A stretch of DNA of 20,751 bases from an uncultured Collinsella sp. (GTDB lineage Bacteria > Actinomycetota > Coriobacteriia > Coriobacteriales > Coriobacteriaceae): contig CABQMF010000034.1 of assembly GCA_902465265.1 (NCBI GenBank), positions 1-20,751 of the forward strand. Direction: 5' to 3'. The position numbers and the translations under genes were made by a program. Shown here piece by piece: positions 1 through 7,222 of this stretch (its first letter is position 1; each line of letters opens with the position of its first letter). The notes beneath the pieces are model-generated. The model worked only from the letters and a program-made list of their open reading frames with translations. It ran no database searches and was not told where the DNA came from.

Positions 1-57
1 ACCGCAGGAAGCTTGGATACGCCTAGGCGCGGTCCAAGAAATCGTCCGCACCCCCAA
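1..57 (+). mobile_element. Right (3') end of an IS3-like insertion sequence, truncated by the window edge
   Basis: The segment holds the last codons of a transposase-like ORF (stop TAG at 24-26) followed by a terminal sequence. Its reverse complement begins TTGGGGGTGCGGAC (57-44) and continues with TTGGACCGCG (37-28). The same two blocks, with the same six-base spacing, occur at 20695-20708 and 20715-20724 in the opposite sense. This gives a terminal inverted repeat of about 30 bases with roughly 24 matches. IRs of this size and an OrfB ending of this type fit the IS3 family. The exact outer base (56 or 57) is uncertain, because IS3-family ends usually begin TG. A target duplication cannot be checked inside the window. 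Confidence 0.55.
3..26 (+). CDS. C-terminal end of IS3-family transposase OrfB (partial)
   Basis: Reading from base 3 gives R-R-K-L-G-Y-A-stop. The preceding partial codon is xAC, which would be Tyr if the missing base is T. An ending of the form (Y)RRKLGYA resembles the extreme C-terminus of many IS3-family OrfB (DDE integrase) proteins, which finish shortly after an SP-x-E-Y-R motif. The stop codon lies about 30 bases from the outer end of the terminal repeat, as expected for this family. Only seven codons are visible, so the call depends on the terminal repeat and on the matching IS start at the other edge of the window. Confidence 0.45.
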   Translation, partial: RRKLGYA

Positions 58-62
58 TACAA

Positions 63-82
63 TCCCTATTTCACCGCAAGTT
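63..82. repeat. Family A half-palindrome (right arm), next to the IS end
   Basis: TCCCTATTTCACCGCAAGTT differs at one base from the reverse complement of the family A arm at 20652-20671, and matches the arm at 2451-2466 perfectly over 16 bases. The expected left arm is missing here because the IS occupies the loop side. The repeat overlaps the stop codon of the minus-strand gene (81-83). Confidence 0.75.
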
Positions 83-1136
83 AGGAGTGGGCGCGGGCGT
101 AGATGGCGAAGGAAATGTCGCGCTCGAGGGCTAGGGCCTGCTCGCGTTCGAGGTCCTGGGTGAGGATTGCCAGCACGTAAGGGCGCTCGGCGTAGACGAT
201 TGCGGCATCGTGCTGAGCATTCGCCAGACTGCCCGTTTTGTGCGCGACCAAAACGCCGCCGGGAACGCCCTCGACAATACCGCGTGCGTCTTCCTGCGCC
301 AGCAGATATCCGCGCGCCCGCTCGCAGAGCTCGGGCGTCGCGATTGTCCCCGCCGCCAGTCGCTGCAACACGGCCGCAGCATCACGGGCGCTCGTATAGT
401 TCTCGCGACCCTGTGCCTGGGCATCGGTGTCCATCATCAGACGAGCGAGCACGGTCTGGGTCAGCCCCAATGCGGCACACGTTTCGTTGACCGTACCCAT
501 GCCAAGCCTGCCGATAACAAGGTTCGCTGCCACGTTATCGCTCTGGGCGATCATAGCGTGCAGCAGCTCGTCAATACTGTACGACACACCCGCGCCGCGC
601 GACTGAATGTTGCCGCTGCCACCCACGATATCCTGTTGCGTCACCGTTATCTGTTCGTCGAGGGACAGCTCGCCCGCCGTCACGGTCTCGAGCGCACAAG
701 CGAGAATGGGAAGCTTGATGATGCTTGCCGCCACACGTCGCGCGTCCGGCGCCACAGCGACTTCGCCATCGAGCGACGCAAACGTTTGAGGATCAAGCGC
801 CACAGCATAGACCGAGGTAGACCCACCATACGGCTCGACAAGGGCTTCGATATCTTGCTGAAGGCCGGCAATCCAAGAAGCCCGAGCGACAGCTTCCGTC
901 TTTTGAGCGGACGGATGATTCGCTTTTTGTTTGGCAGGGACAGCGGAGCCCTCAGCCTCGTTGCGGCGCGCGGCACAACCGCCGAGACTCATCACCGAGG
1001 CAAGCGCTCCGGTCAACATCCCGACACAAAACACTCGACGCGAGCAATCGCGCGCAGCGAGGGGCACATCCCCCGGTGGGAACCGGAACGCCTCCACGTT
1101 GTCGCCGCCACCCCGACCTTGCTCGCCGCAGTACAC
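81..1136 (-). CDS. Serine beta-lactamase-fold lipoprotein with a twin-arginine signal
   Basis: 351 aa, GTG start with a GGGGAG ribosome binding site about 8 bases upstream. The N-terminus has S-R-R-V-F (residues 32-36), a hydrophobic stretch and a lipobox LGGC with Cys54. This predicts Tat export followed by lipid anchoring. The mature domain has the class A/PBP active-site set: S-I-I-K (138-141), S-D-N (199-201) and K-T-G (300-302). The class A general-base region (E166-x-x-x-N) is not recognisable; the segment reads MMDTDAQAQGREN instead. The protein may therefore be a slow hydrolase, a penicillin-binding relative or a D-Ala peptidase rather than an efficient beta-lactamase. Length fits the family once the 54-residue signal and a polar linker are allowed for. 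It is divergent from the next gene, and its stop codon lies inside a family A repeat arm. A later GTG (codon 14) is a possible alternative start. Confidence 0.8.
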   Translation of the reverse strand: MYCGEQGRGGGDNVEAFRFPPGDVPLAARDCSRRVFCVGMLTGALASVMSLGGCAARRNEAEGSAVPAKQKANHPSAQKTEAVARASWIAGLQQDIEALVEPYGGSTSVYAVALDPQTFASLDGEVAVAPDARRVAASIIKLPILACALETVTAGELSLDEQITVTQQDIVGGSGNIQSRGAGVSYSIDELLHAMIAQSDNVAANLVIGRLGMGTVNETCAALGLTQTVLARLMMDTDAQAQGRENYTSARDAAAVLQRLAAGTIATPELCERARGYLLAQEDARGIVEGVPGGVLVAHKTGSLANAQHDAAIVYAERPYVLAILTQDLEREQALALERDISFAIYARAHS

Positions 1137-1157
1137 AAACTCACTCCCCGCTATCGC

Positions 1158-1163
1158 ATTCTA
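1158..1163 (-). promoter_or_regulatory. Possible -10 box of the lipoprotein gene
   Basis: The minus strand reads TAGAAT, one mismatch from TATAAT, 22 bases before the GTG start. No convincing -35 box is seen. Confidence 0.3.
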
Positions 1164-1300
1164 CCGAGCCGTCGATAAACGGCCGCGCCGGACACCCAGC
1201 ACGCCGCACTCATTGTGACGCATGCGACAGGGCTTGCGCGGCGCGACTGTCCTCACACAACCAGTTGGATCGGCGCGGCCCAACCGCACCTGAACCACCT

Positions 1301-1306
1301 TATAAT
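1301..1306 (+). promoter_or_regulatory. -10 box of the zinc-ribbon gene
   Basis: A perfect TATAAT sits 31 bases before the ATG at 1338 in the divergent intergenic region. The -35 position at the usual spacing is weak (GCCCAA at 1278-1283), so this is a -10 call only. Confidence 0.5.
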
Positions 1307-1337
1307 CTAGCCAACACATCGAATGGAAGGAACCATC

Positions 1338-2384
1338 ATGCCCCGGTTTTGTACCCATTGCGGCAAGCTTCTGAAAGACGACGAGCGTTTTTGCACCAGC
1401 TGCGGAACGCCGGTAACCGATGATGGCCAGGCCTCTCAGTCGCAAGAGAATGCGCAGGCAGCCGAACATGTCGCCGCGTCCGATGCCGCCTTCGACACCG
1501 CCGCGACCACGGTTCAGTCTGCGCAGCAGCCCGCGGCGACTCAGTCCCAGCAGGCGGACGTGACCGTGCAGTCCGCTCATCAGCCCGCGCCCGCTCCCCA
1601 GCCCGAAGTTGGCACGACGCAGCAATGGGCGGCGCCAGCCGGCTCCGCGCCGCAGCAGCCCATACCGACCGCCGCTCCGCAGGCCGGCGCCCCCGCTGCT
1701 CCCAAAAACAACAACGCCCTGCTCATCGGCATCATCGCCGCGCTAATCGTCGTGATTATCGCGCTCGTCGTGTTCTTTATGATCAAGCCTTTCGACAAGG
1801 GCGCCGATGATACCAAGGGCACGACGATCGAGAAGGTCAAGATCGACCACGATAACGACGATGCGTCCGTCAAGGGCGACCCCAACAAGCTTGACGATGA
1901 TGATGACGATGACGTCCACGATGCCGCCACCATCAGCGAGCAGAACGTCTACGACCAGCTGAGCTCCTACTACAGCAGGCTCTCCGATCTTGATCAGCAG
2001 GTTCGCGACTGCGCCACCACGTTTAACACGTATTACCTTAAGGATGACCGAAGCTCGCGTCAGTCGGCCAGCGATGCCGCCGAGGCGCTCGAGGATCAGA
2101 TCGACGACCTCAAGGACGAGGTCGAGGACCTGGACGTTCCCATCGACTCGCAGAACTACAGCTCGTGGAAAGACATCATCGCGCTCTACGACGACCTGGA
2201 GAATCGCATTGACGTCATTTGCGATGCCTGGGAGATCAGCCTTGAGTACTCCAGCCCCGCCAACCACAAGGACGAGATCGTGGCACCGCTGGCGCGCGAC
2301 AACGTAGCGGGCACCAACGACAACAAATACCGTCTGGACTTTGAGGACCGCTACCCCGGCGCCGCACCCGTCGAGGTGAAGTAA
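1338..2384 (+). CDS. Zinc-ribbon, single-pass membrane protein with an acidic extracytoplasmic region
   Basis: 348 aa. The start is ATG 1338 (MPRFCTHCGK), preceded by GGAAGGA six bases upstream. An in-frame ATG at 1323 has no ribosome binding site. Residues 4-23 form a zinc ribbon with C5xxC8 and C19xxC22. A Gln/Ala/Pro-rich linker (about 30-123) follows, holding two TVQSAxQPA units (about 58-66 and 76-84). One membrane helix spans about 127-148. Beyond it lie a strongly acidic stretch with seven consecutive Asp (about 186-192) and a charged, probably helical C-terminal domain. The predicted topology puts the ribbon in the cytoplasm and the acidic domain outside. Proteins of this zinc_ribbon-TM design are common in Gram-positive bacteria but mostly uncharacterised. 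I do not assign a function. The gene stands alone, with a palindrome and a GC-rich hairpin after its stop. Confidence 0.8.
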   Translation: MPRFCTHCGKLLKDDERFCTSCGTPVTDDGQASQSQENAQAAEHVAASDAAFDTAATTVQSAQQPAATQSQQADVTVQSAHQPAPAPQPEVGTTQQWAAPAGSAPQQPIPTAAPQAGAPAAPKNNNALLIGIIAALIVVIIALVVFFMIKPFDKGADDTKGTTIEKVKIDHDNDDASVKGDPNKLDDDDDDDVHDAATISEQNVYDQLSSYYSRLSDLDQQVRDCATTFNTYYLKDDRSSRQSASDAAEALEDQIDDLKDEVEDLDVPIDSQNYSSWKDIIALYDDLENRIDVICDAWEISLEYSSPANHKDEIVAPLARDNVAGTNDNKYRLDFEDRYPGAAPVEVK

Positions 2385-2405
2385 TCCCAACAACTGATCA
2401 AAACA

Positions 2406-2466
2406 TGCGGTGAAATAGGGATTAATTAGGCTTTTTGCCAGCAAAAACAGTCCCTATTTCACCGCA
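2406..2466. repeat. Family A palindrome, complete, with nested inner hairpin
   Basis: TGCGGTGAAATAGGGA (2406-2421) and TCCCTATTTCACCGCA (2451-2466) are perfect 16-base inverted arms. The 29-base loop holds a second perfect palindrome, TTTTTGC (2432-2438) with GCAAAAA (2441-2447). Related arms occur at 63-82, 19449-19517 and 20652-20671. Confidence 0.9.
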
Positions 2467-2476
2467 ACTTAGAAGT

Positions 2477-2514
2477 GGGGCCGGGCGCGCATTTGCATTT
2501 GCGCGCCCGGCCCC
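2477..2514. terminator. GC-rich hairpin between convergent genes
   Basis: A perfect 14-bp stem: GGGGCCGGGCGCGC (2477-2490) pairs with GCGCGCCCGGCCCC (2501-2514) around a 10-base loop. It lies between the stops of the zinc-ribbon gene and the topoisomerase and could serve both. Neither strand has a U-run, so classic intrinsic termination is not certain. Confidence 0.5.
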
Positions 2515-2547
2515 GCCGTGTCTATATGTGCTCGGATATGTGCTCGG

Positions 2548-5145
2548 TTACTTGTCGGCAGCGGTCTTTTTGGTAGTCGACTTCTTGGCCGTCGTCTTTT
2601 TTGCCGCCGTGGCCTTCTTTGCCGCCGTCGTCTTTTTGGCCGCGGTCGTCTTCTTCGCCGTGCTCGCCTTGGTTGTGGTCTTGCGGCCGCGGGCGGGCTT
2701 CTTCTCCTTGGTCGGGCAGTCCATGTTGACGCAGATACGCCACGGACCGCGCGCCGTGTTGACCACCACGATGGGAGCGCCGCACTCGGGACAGGTCTCG
2801 CCCGTCGCCTCGAGCTTGCCGCGCGCCGGCAGCGGATAGCTCACGCCGCAGTCATCGTAGTTGGTGCAGCGGATAAAGCGCTTGCCGCTCTTTTCGCTCT
2901 TGTGCGCGATCAGGTCGCCATGGCGTCCTGCCTCGGCGCACACCTTGCACTCGCCCACCTTAAGATCGGGCTCGTAGTTGGTGGGGCACGTGGGGTTCAC
3001 GCAAATCTCGAAGGCCTTCTGGCGGAACGGCTGGCACTTAATGCGCGGCGCGCCGCACTCGGGGCACACGGCCGCCTCGCCCTCGAGCGGGCTTACCTTG
3101 ACGCCGCTCGGCACCGGATAGGTCACGTCGCAGTCGGGCCAGCCCATGCAGCCGATAAAGCTGCCGCGGGTCTTGGCGCTCGTCTTCATAACCAGGTCCT
3201 TGCCGCACTTGGGGCAGGCGCCCACGCGCGCATCGGCCGTGACGGCGTCGCTAATGGCGTCGCCCAGCTCCTGTGTGTGCTTGAGCAGCTCGTCGAGCAC
3301 GCCAGCCAGCAGCGCGCGCGAGTGCGTCACGACATGCTCTTCGGTATCCTCGCCGCGCTCCACACGGGTCATATCGCCATCGAGCTCGCTGGTCATATCG
3401 GGGCTCGTGATGCGCGGGGCAAACTGCGTCAGCGCGTCGATGATGGCGATGCCTAGCTGGCTCGGCTCAACGGGATCATTTTTGAGATAGCGCACGGCGT
3501 ACAGACGCTCGATGATGCTCGCGCGCGTGGACTTGGTACCCAGGCCGCGCTTTTCCATCTCCTGAACGAGCTTGCCCTGGCTATAGCGCGCGGGCGGCTC
3601 GGTCTGCTTGGCCTCGAGCTTAATGTCGAACACGTCGACCGTATCGCCCTGCTCCAGCGGCGGCATCTGCTCGTCGCGTTTAAGGCCGTACGGGTAGGCC
3701 TCGCGGAAGCCAGGGGTCACGAGCACATCGCCCGAAGCCACGAACGGCTCACCGTTCACGTCGAGCTCGAGCTTGGTGTTCTCGATGGTCGCGGGCCCCA
3801 TGAGCGTCGCCAGGAAGCGACGGGCGATGAGGTCGTAGAGCTTGCGCTGGCCGCCGTCGAGCGTGGACGGATCGCCCTCGCCCGTGGGATAGATAGGCGG
3901 GTGGTCGGTGGTCTCGACTTTGCCGCGCGTGGGCTTCATGGGACCGGCGAGCACCTTTTTGCACACGGGCGCCAGCGCCGGGTTGATCTTTGCCAGGTCG
4001 CTCACCACGGCGCCCAGATCGAGCGTCGCAGGGTACACGGTATTATCGACACGCGGGTAGCTGATGAGACCGGCCATGTAGAGGGACTCGGCGATGCGCA
4101 TCGTACGCGCAGGCGAGATGCCCTCGGCCGCGGCGGCAGCCTGCAGCGAGGTCGTCGCAAACGGCGTGGGCGGCTGCTGCTTACGCGAGCGCTTAGTCAC
4201 CGCGGCAACGGTCGCCGTCTTGGCGCCGTCGACATGGCCGTACGCCGTCTCGGCAGCATCCTTGTCGGTAAAACGCGCCGTCTTGTGCGCGATCTTAAAG
4301 CGGTCGTCCTCGGCAGCGCCCTGCGCGGCACCCATGCCGCGAATCTGCCAATAGTCCTCGGGCACAAACGCCATGCGCTCGCGCTCGCGCTCGACCACCA
4401 GGGCGAGCGTCGGCGTCTGCACGCGGCCGGCAGAGCGCACGTTACCAAAGCCGCCGAACTTGGCGAGCGTCAGATAGCGCGTGAGCACCGCGCCCCAAAT
4501 GAGGTCGATATGCTGGCGGCTCTCGCCGGCGTCGGCTAGATTCTGGTCGAGCGAGACGAGATTATCGAAGGCGTGCGTGATCTCGGCCTTGGTAAACGAA
4601 GAGTACTGGGCGCGGGCAACCGGCAAGTCGGGCGCCACCTCGCGCACCTTGTTGAGAGCGTCCGAACCGATCAGCTCGCCCTCGCGGTCGAAGTCCGTGG
4701 CGATGATGACGCTGTCGGACTTCTTAGCCAGGTTCTTGAGCGAACGAATGAGCTCCTTCTCGACCGGTAGCTTAATGACGGGTGCCCAGGTGAGGTAAGG
4801 CAGGCTCTCGAGCTTCCAGCCCTTGATGGAAATGCCGTCGGCAAGGAACGGTTTACGCTTGGTGTCGTAGGGCGGACGCGCCAGGCCATCGGGTATGTCG
4901 GCCGGCAGCATCTCGCCGTCCTCGGTGACCGAATACCAGCCCAGCTTTTTATCGAACAGCACGCTGTCACAAAAATCGGGCGCGAGGATGTGACCGGCAA
5001 GGCCGATCGTCACGCACTCCTCGCCCTTCCACTCAAAACGGTAGATGGCGGTGTTGTACACCTTGTCCTTTTTGGGCTTGCCCGTGGACAGACGCTCGGC
5101 GATCTGACGCGCGGCGTCGTTTTTCTCGGCGATGATGAGCTTCAA
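2548..5145 (-). CDS. Type IA DNA topoisomerase, archaeal TopA-like, with four zinc ribbons and a Lys/Ala/Thr tail
   Basis: 865 aa, TTG start (5145) with GGAG six bases upstream; the protein begins MKLIIAEKNDAARQIA. The Toprim acidic set is D151-F-D153-R-E-G-E157. The catalytic tyrosine is Y363 in LISYPRVDNT, followed by VYP as in archaeal enzymes. PPARYSQGKLVQEMEKRGLG matches the core of archaeal-type topoisomerase I and topoisomerase III. Four Cys-rich ribbons follow from about residue 640, starting CPKC, CPEC, CKVC and CPEC. The last 50 residues are KKTTAA-like repeats resembling a histone H1 tail. Type IA enzymes relax negative supercoils through a transient 5'-phosphotyrosyl single-strand break. 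The gene is 54 bases downstream of hypB and probably shares its transcript. Automated annotation may call it topB or topA; I leave the symbol open. Confidence 0.9.
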   Translation of the reverse strand: MKLIIAEKNDAARQIAERLSTGKPKKDKVYNTAIYRFEWKGEECVTIGLAGHILAPDFCDSVLFDKKLGWYSVTEDGEMLPADIPDGLARPPYDTKRKPFLADGISIKGWKLESLPYLTWAPVIKLPVEKELIRSLKNLAKKSDSVIIATDFDREGELIGSDALNKVREVAPDLPVARAQYSSFTKAEITHAFDNLVSLDQNLADAGESRQHIDLIWGAVLTRYLTLAKFGGFGNVRSAGRVQTPTLALVVERERERMAFVPEDYWQIRGMGAAQGAAEDDRFKIAHKTARFTDKDAAETAYGHVDGAKTATVAAVTKRSRKQQPPTPFATTSLQAAAAAEGISPARTMRIAESLYMAGLISYPRVDNTVYPATLDLGAVVSDLAKINPALAPVCKKVLAGPMKPTRGKVETTDHPPIYPTGEGDPSTLDGGQRKLYDLIARRFLATLMGPATIENTKLELDVNGEPFVASGDVLVTPGFREAYPYGLKRDEQMPPLEQGDTVDVFDIKLEAKQTEPPARYSQGKLVQEMEKRGLGTKSTRASIIERLYAVRYLKNDPVEPSQLGIAIIDALTQFAPRITSPDMTSELDGDMTRVERGEDTEEHVVTHSRALLAGVLDELLKHTQELGDAISDAVTADARVGACPKCGKDLVMKTSAKTRGSFIGCMGWPDCDVTYPVPSGVKVSPLEGEAAVCPECGAPRIKCQPFRQKAFEICVNPTCPTNYEPDLKVGECKVCAEAGRHGDLIAHKSEKSGKRFIRCTNYDDCGVSYPLPARGKLEATGETCPECGAPIVVVNTARGPWRICVNMDCPTKEKKPARGRKTTTKASTAKKTTAAKKTTAAKKATAAKKTTAKKSTTKKTAADK
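2566..2690. repeat. Short tandem repeats encoding the topoisomerase basic tail
   Basis: On the minus strand this stretch encodes successive KKTTAA / KKATAA / AKKTTAKK units. The 18-base DNA units are imperfect, for example TTCTTTGCCGCCGTCGTC and TTTTTGGCCGCGGTCGTC. Such tracts can change length by slippage in whole codons. Boundaries are approximate. Confidence 0.6.
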
Positions 5146-5199
5146 AAGAGGCTCCTATCTCGTATCTCTGCGGCTACGCCCGCCCGTATGGCGGCCGAC

Positions 5200-5883
5200 T
5201 TACGCCCTTGCTTGCTCAATCTGCCCGATGAGCCAATCGCACCAGGCATCCATGCCCTCGCCCTTGCGCGCACTCACGGCAAACCGCGGCGCCTGCGGAT
5301 TGAGGTCATCGAGTGTCTTAGTATACCTATCCATGTCAAAATCGAAAGCCGGAGCCACGTCGACCTTGTTGAGCAACTGCGCGCCGGCATGTTGGAAGAT
5401 GCCCGGGTACTTGATGGGCTTGTCGTCTCCCTCGGGCACCGAGAGGATCATGATGGACAGGTTCTCGCCCAGGTCAAAGTCGACTGGGCAGACCAGGTTA
5501 CCCACGTTTTCGATAAAGATGACGTCAATGTTTTCCAGACCCACAGCCTGGTCGAACGCGTCAACGGCCTCCATGATCATGTTGCCCTCGAGGTGGCACA
5601 GGCCGCCCGTGTTGATCTGGATGGCGGGCATGCCGGCTTCCTTCATGGTAATGGCGTCGACGTCCGAGGCGATATCGCCCTCGATGACGGCGCAGTGCAG
5701 GCCGGCCTTGTCGCGCAGGCGCTCGTCGGTGCCCAAAATCGTGGTGGTCTTGCCCGAACCGGGGCTCGACAGCACATTGATCACATAGGTGTTTGTCTCT
5801 TTAAATCGCTGACGCAGCTGATCTGCCAGGCGCTCATTGCGCGACAGGATCGGCGACGCGATATCAATCGTTTTCTCAGCCAT
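5200..5883 (-). CDS. hypB: HypB, GTPase for nickel insertion into [NiFe]-hydrogenase
   Basis: 227 aa, ATG start with AAGGAG upstream. It belongs to the SIMIBI-class GTPases. The P-loop is SSPGSGKTT (39-47), the nickel/zinc site region is GGLCHLEGNM, the switch segment is ENVGNLVCP, and the base-recognition motif is NKVD. These match HypB, which works with HypA to load nickel into the hydrogenase large subunit (or, in some bacteria, supports urease). The N-terminus lacks both the CxxCGC site and the His-rich stretch of some HypB proteins, so this is the short form with only the G-domain metal site. It lies downstream of hypA in the same direction, but 184 bases away because a family B palindrome occupies the gap. 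No hydrogenase structural genes or hypCDEF are in the window. Confidence 0.93.
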   Translation of the reverse strand: MAEKTIDIASPILSRNERLADQLRQRFKETNTYVINVLSSPGSGKTTTILGTDERLRDKAGLHCAVIEGDIASDVDAITMKEAGMPAIQINTGGLCHLEGNMIMEAVDAFDQAVGLENIDVIFIENVGNLVCPVDFDLGENLSIMILSVPEGDDKPIKYPGIFQHAGAQLLNKVDVAPAFDFDMDRYTKTLDDLNPQAPRFAVSARKGEGMDAWCDWLIGQIEQARA

Positions 5884-5903
5884 ACTCAGCGCTCCTTACT
5901 TCT

Positions 5904-6061
5904 GCCATCTGGGGACGGGGTAGAAATGGTAGATTTCGTCGTTGACATATACCGTTTTGCCTGCTTGCACACATCAAAATGAAATGTCAAGTTGCCCGGC
6001 ACATCTATTTCTACCATTTATACCCCGTCCCCAGGTGGCTGTACCCCGTCCCCAGATGGCT
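5904..6061. repeat. Family B long palindrome between hypA and hypB, right arm partly duplicated
   Basis: The left arm (5904-5933), containing GGGGACGGGGTAGAAATGG, is complementary to 6010-6039 with two mismatches over 30 bases. Inside lies a second palindrome, TTGACAT (5942-5948) and ATGTCAA (5984-5990). The outer half of the right arm is tandemly duplicated: TACCCCGTCCCCAGGTGGCT (6021-6040) and TACCCCGTCCCCAGATGGCT (6042-6061), 19 of 20 identical. A further copy of one arm is at 19542-19571. The element fills nearly the whole 184-base hypA-hypB gap. Confidence 0.9.
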
Positions 6062-6067
6062 AGCGGG

Positions 6068-6424
6068 CTAATCGTCGGGGGTTTCGATTTCGATACTGGC
6101 GATGTCGAGCTCGCGGCCGTGCAGTAGGCGCACGTTGGCACCACCACACTGGGGACAGCGACAGTGGAAGCGATCGTGGTCGAAAACCTCGCCGCAGTCC
6201 AGACACTCGCTTTGTGGATGGACCTCCTCCACGGCAAGCTCGCAGCCCTTCGTGAGCGGGTCCTCGTCGCGAAATGTCTCCCACGCAAAGTCGAGCGCCT
6301 CGCGCACAACTTCGGTCATATCCCCGATACGCAGCGTTACCAAAACGGCGCGCGAGGCCCCCGCCCCACGCGCCGCGCGAATCACTGTATCGAGTATGCC
6401 GTTGACAATGCCAACCTCGTGCAT
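6068..6424 (-). CDS. hypA: HypA, hydrogenase nickel chaperone
   Basis: 118 aa, the usual family length. It starts MHE, whose His2 and Glu3 belong to the N-terminal nickel site. The structural zinc site is C74-x-x-C77 and C90-x-x-C93, with an extra Cys at 88. HypA delivers nickel with HypB to the hydrogenase large subunit in the cytoplasm. The ATG lies only 6 bases after the tatC stop. Its ribosome binding site GAGGAG is formed by the last codons of tatC, so translation is probably coupled. The downstream partner hypB is displaced by the family B repeat. Confidence 0.95.
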   Translation of the reverse strand: MHEVGIVNGILDTVIRAARGAGASRAVLVTLRIGDMTEVVREALDFAWETFRDEDPLTKGCELAVEEVHPQSECLDCGEVFDHDRFHCRCPQCGGANVRLLHGRELDIASIEIETPDD

Positions 6425-6430
6425 ACCGAT

Positions 6431-7222
6431 TTACTCCTCGTCGTCCTCATCGTCCGAGAACAGGTCCAGACGGCTCACAAACAAGCCCTCCTTGCCCTCG
6501 CGCGCGGTAATGACCACACGGGCAATGGCAAGCGAAATCTCGTAGAGCGAGAGCAGGGCGCCATACATGAGGCCCAGCGTAACGGGCGAGCCGTCGGGCG
6601 TAATCACAGCCGAGCCCACGAGCAGGCCTACGTACACGTAGCGCCAGGCGCTGCGGAAGGCCGCGTAGGACACGATGTGGAAAACGGACAGGTAGAAGAT
6701 GATGAGCGGCAGCTCAAACGCCACGCCAAAGCCAATCATAAAGAGCAGCTCCATGTTGACGTAGTTCTCCAAATCGGGCAGCGCCGTAGCGACTGCCGAA
6801 GTCTCGCCGATGAGCCACTCAAAGCCTGCAGGAATGATGATGAAGTAGCAAAAGATTGCGCCCAGGAAGAACAGCACCGTCGAGGCGAGCACCGTGGGCA
6901 CGACCCATTTGCGCTCGTTGGGGCGAAGCGCCGGCAGGAAAAACGCCAGAATCTGCCAGATAATCATGGGCGTGCACATGACCACGGCCATCTTGATGGC
7001 CAGCGAGAAGCGCAAGCCAAAGCCGCCGAGCGTGGTGGTGATGTAGAACTTACCATCCGGCACAAAGGAGCGGATGGGGTCTTCCAGGATGTCGAGCACC
7101 ACGGGCGTGGCGAAATACAGCACGATGGCGGCGGCAAACACCGATACGACCACGATGGTCAGACGGCGACGGAGCTCTCCCAGGTGATCGAAGAGCGGCA
7201 TTCGCGCAGGTCCGATAGGCAT
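6431..7222 (-). CDS. tatC: TatC, Sec-independent twin-arginine translocase core subunit
   Basis: 263 aa with six predicted membrane helices. Family signatures include the N-terminal DHLGELRRRL, where the signal peptide docks, the conserved LRPNERK loop, the intramembrane Glu in FGVAFELPLI, and AVITPDGSPVTLGLMYGALL. TatC binds the S-R-R-x-F-L-K signal and recruits TatA. Its ATG overlaps the tatA stop by one base (TAATG on the minus strand), with GGGAGG upstream, so translation is coupled. M8 (MPLFDHLGE) is a possible alternative start. The acidic C-terminus (SDDEDDEE) is unremarkable for the family. Confidence 0.96.
   Translation of the reverse strand: MPIGPARMPLFDHLGELRRRLTIVVVSVFAAAIVLYFATPVVLDILEDPIRSFVPDGKFYITTTLGGFGLRFSLAIKMAVVMCTPMIIWQILAFFLPALRPNERKWVVPTVLASTVLFFLGAIFCYFIIIPAGFEWLIGETSAVATALPDLENYVNMELLFMIGFGVAFELPLIIFYLSVFHIVSYAAFRSAWRYVYVGLLVGSAVITPDGSPVTLGLMYGALLSLYEISLAIARVVITAREGKEGLFVSRLDLFSDDEDDEE

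Noticed and set aside
1743..2444. 233-aa minus-strand frame opposite the zinc-ribbon gene
   Set aside because: Its Val/Ile/Leu-rich composition comes from antisense Asp codons; the plus-strand gene has the zinc ribbon and a good start.
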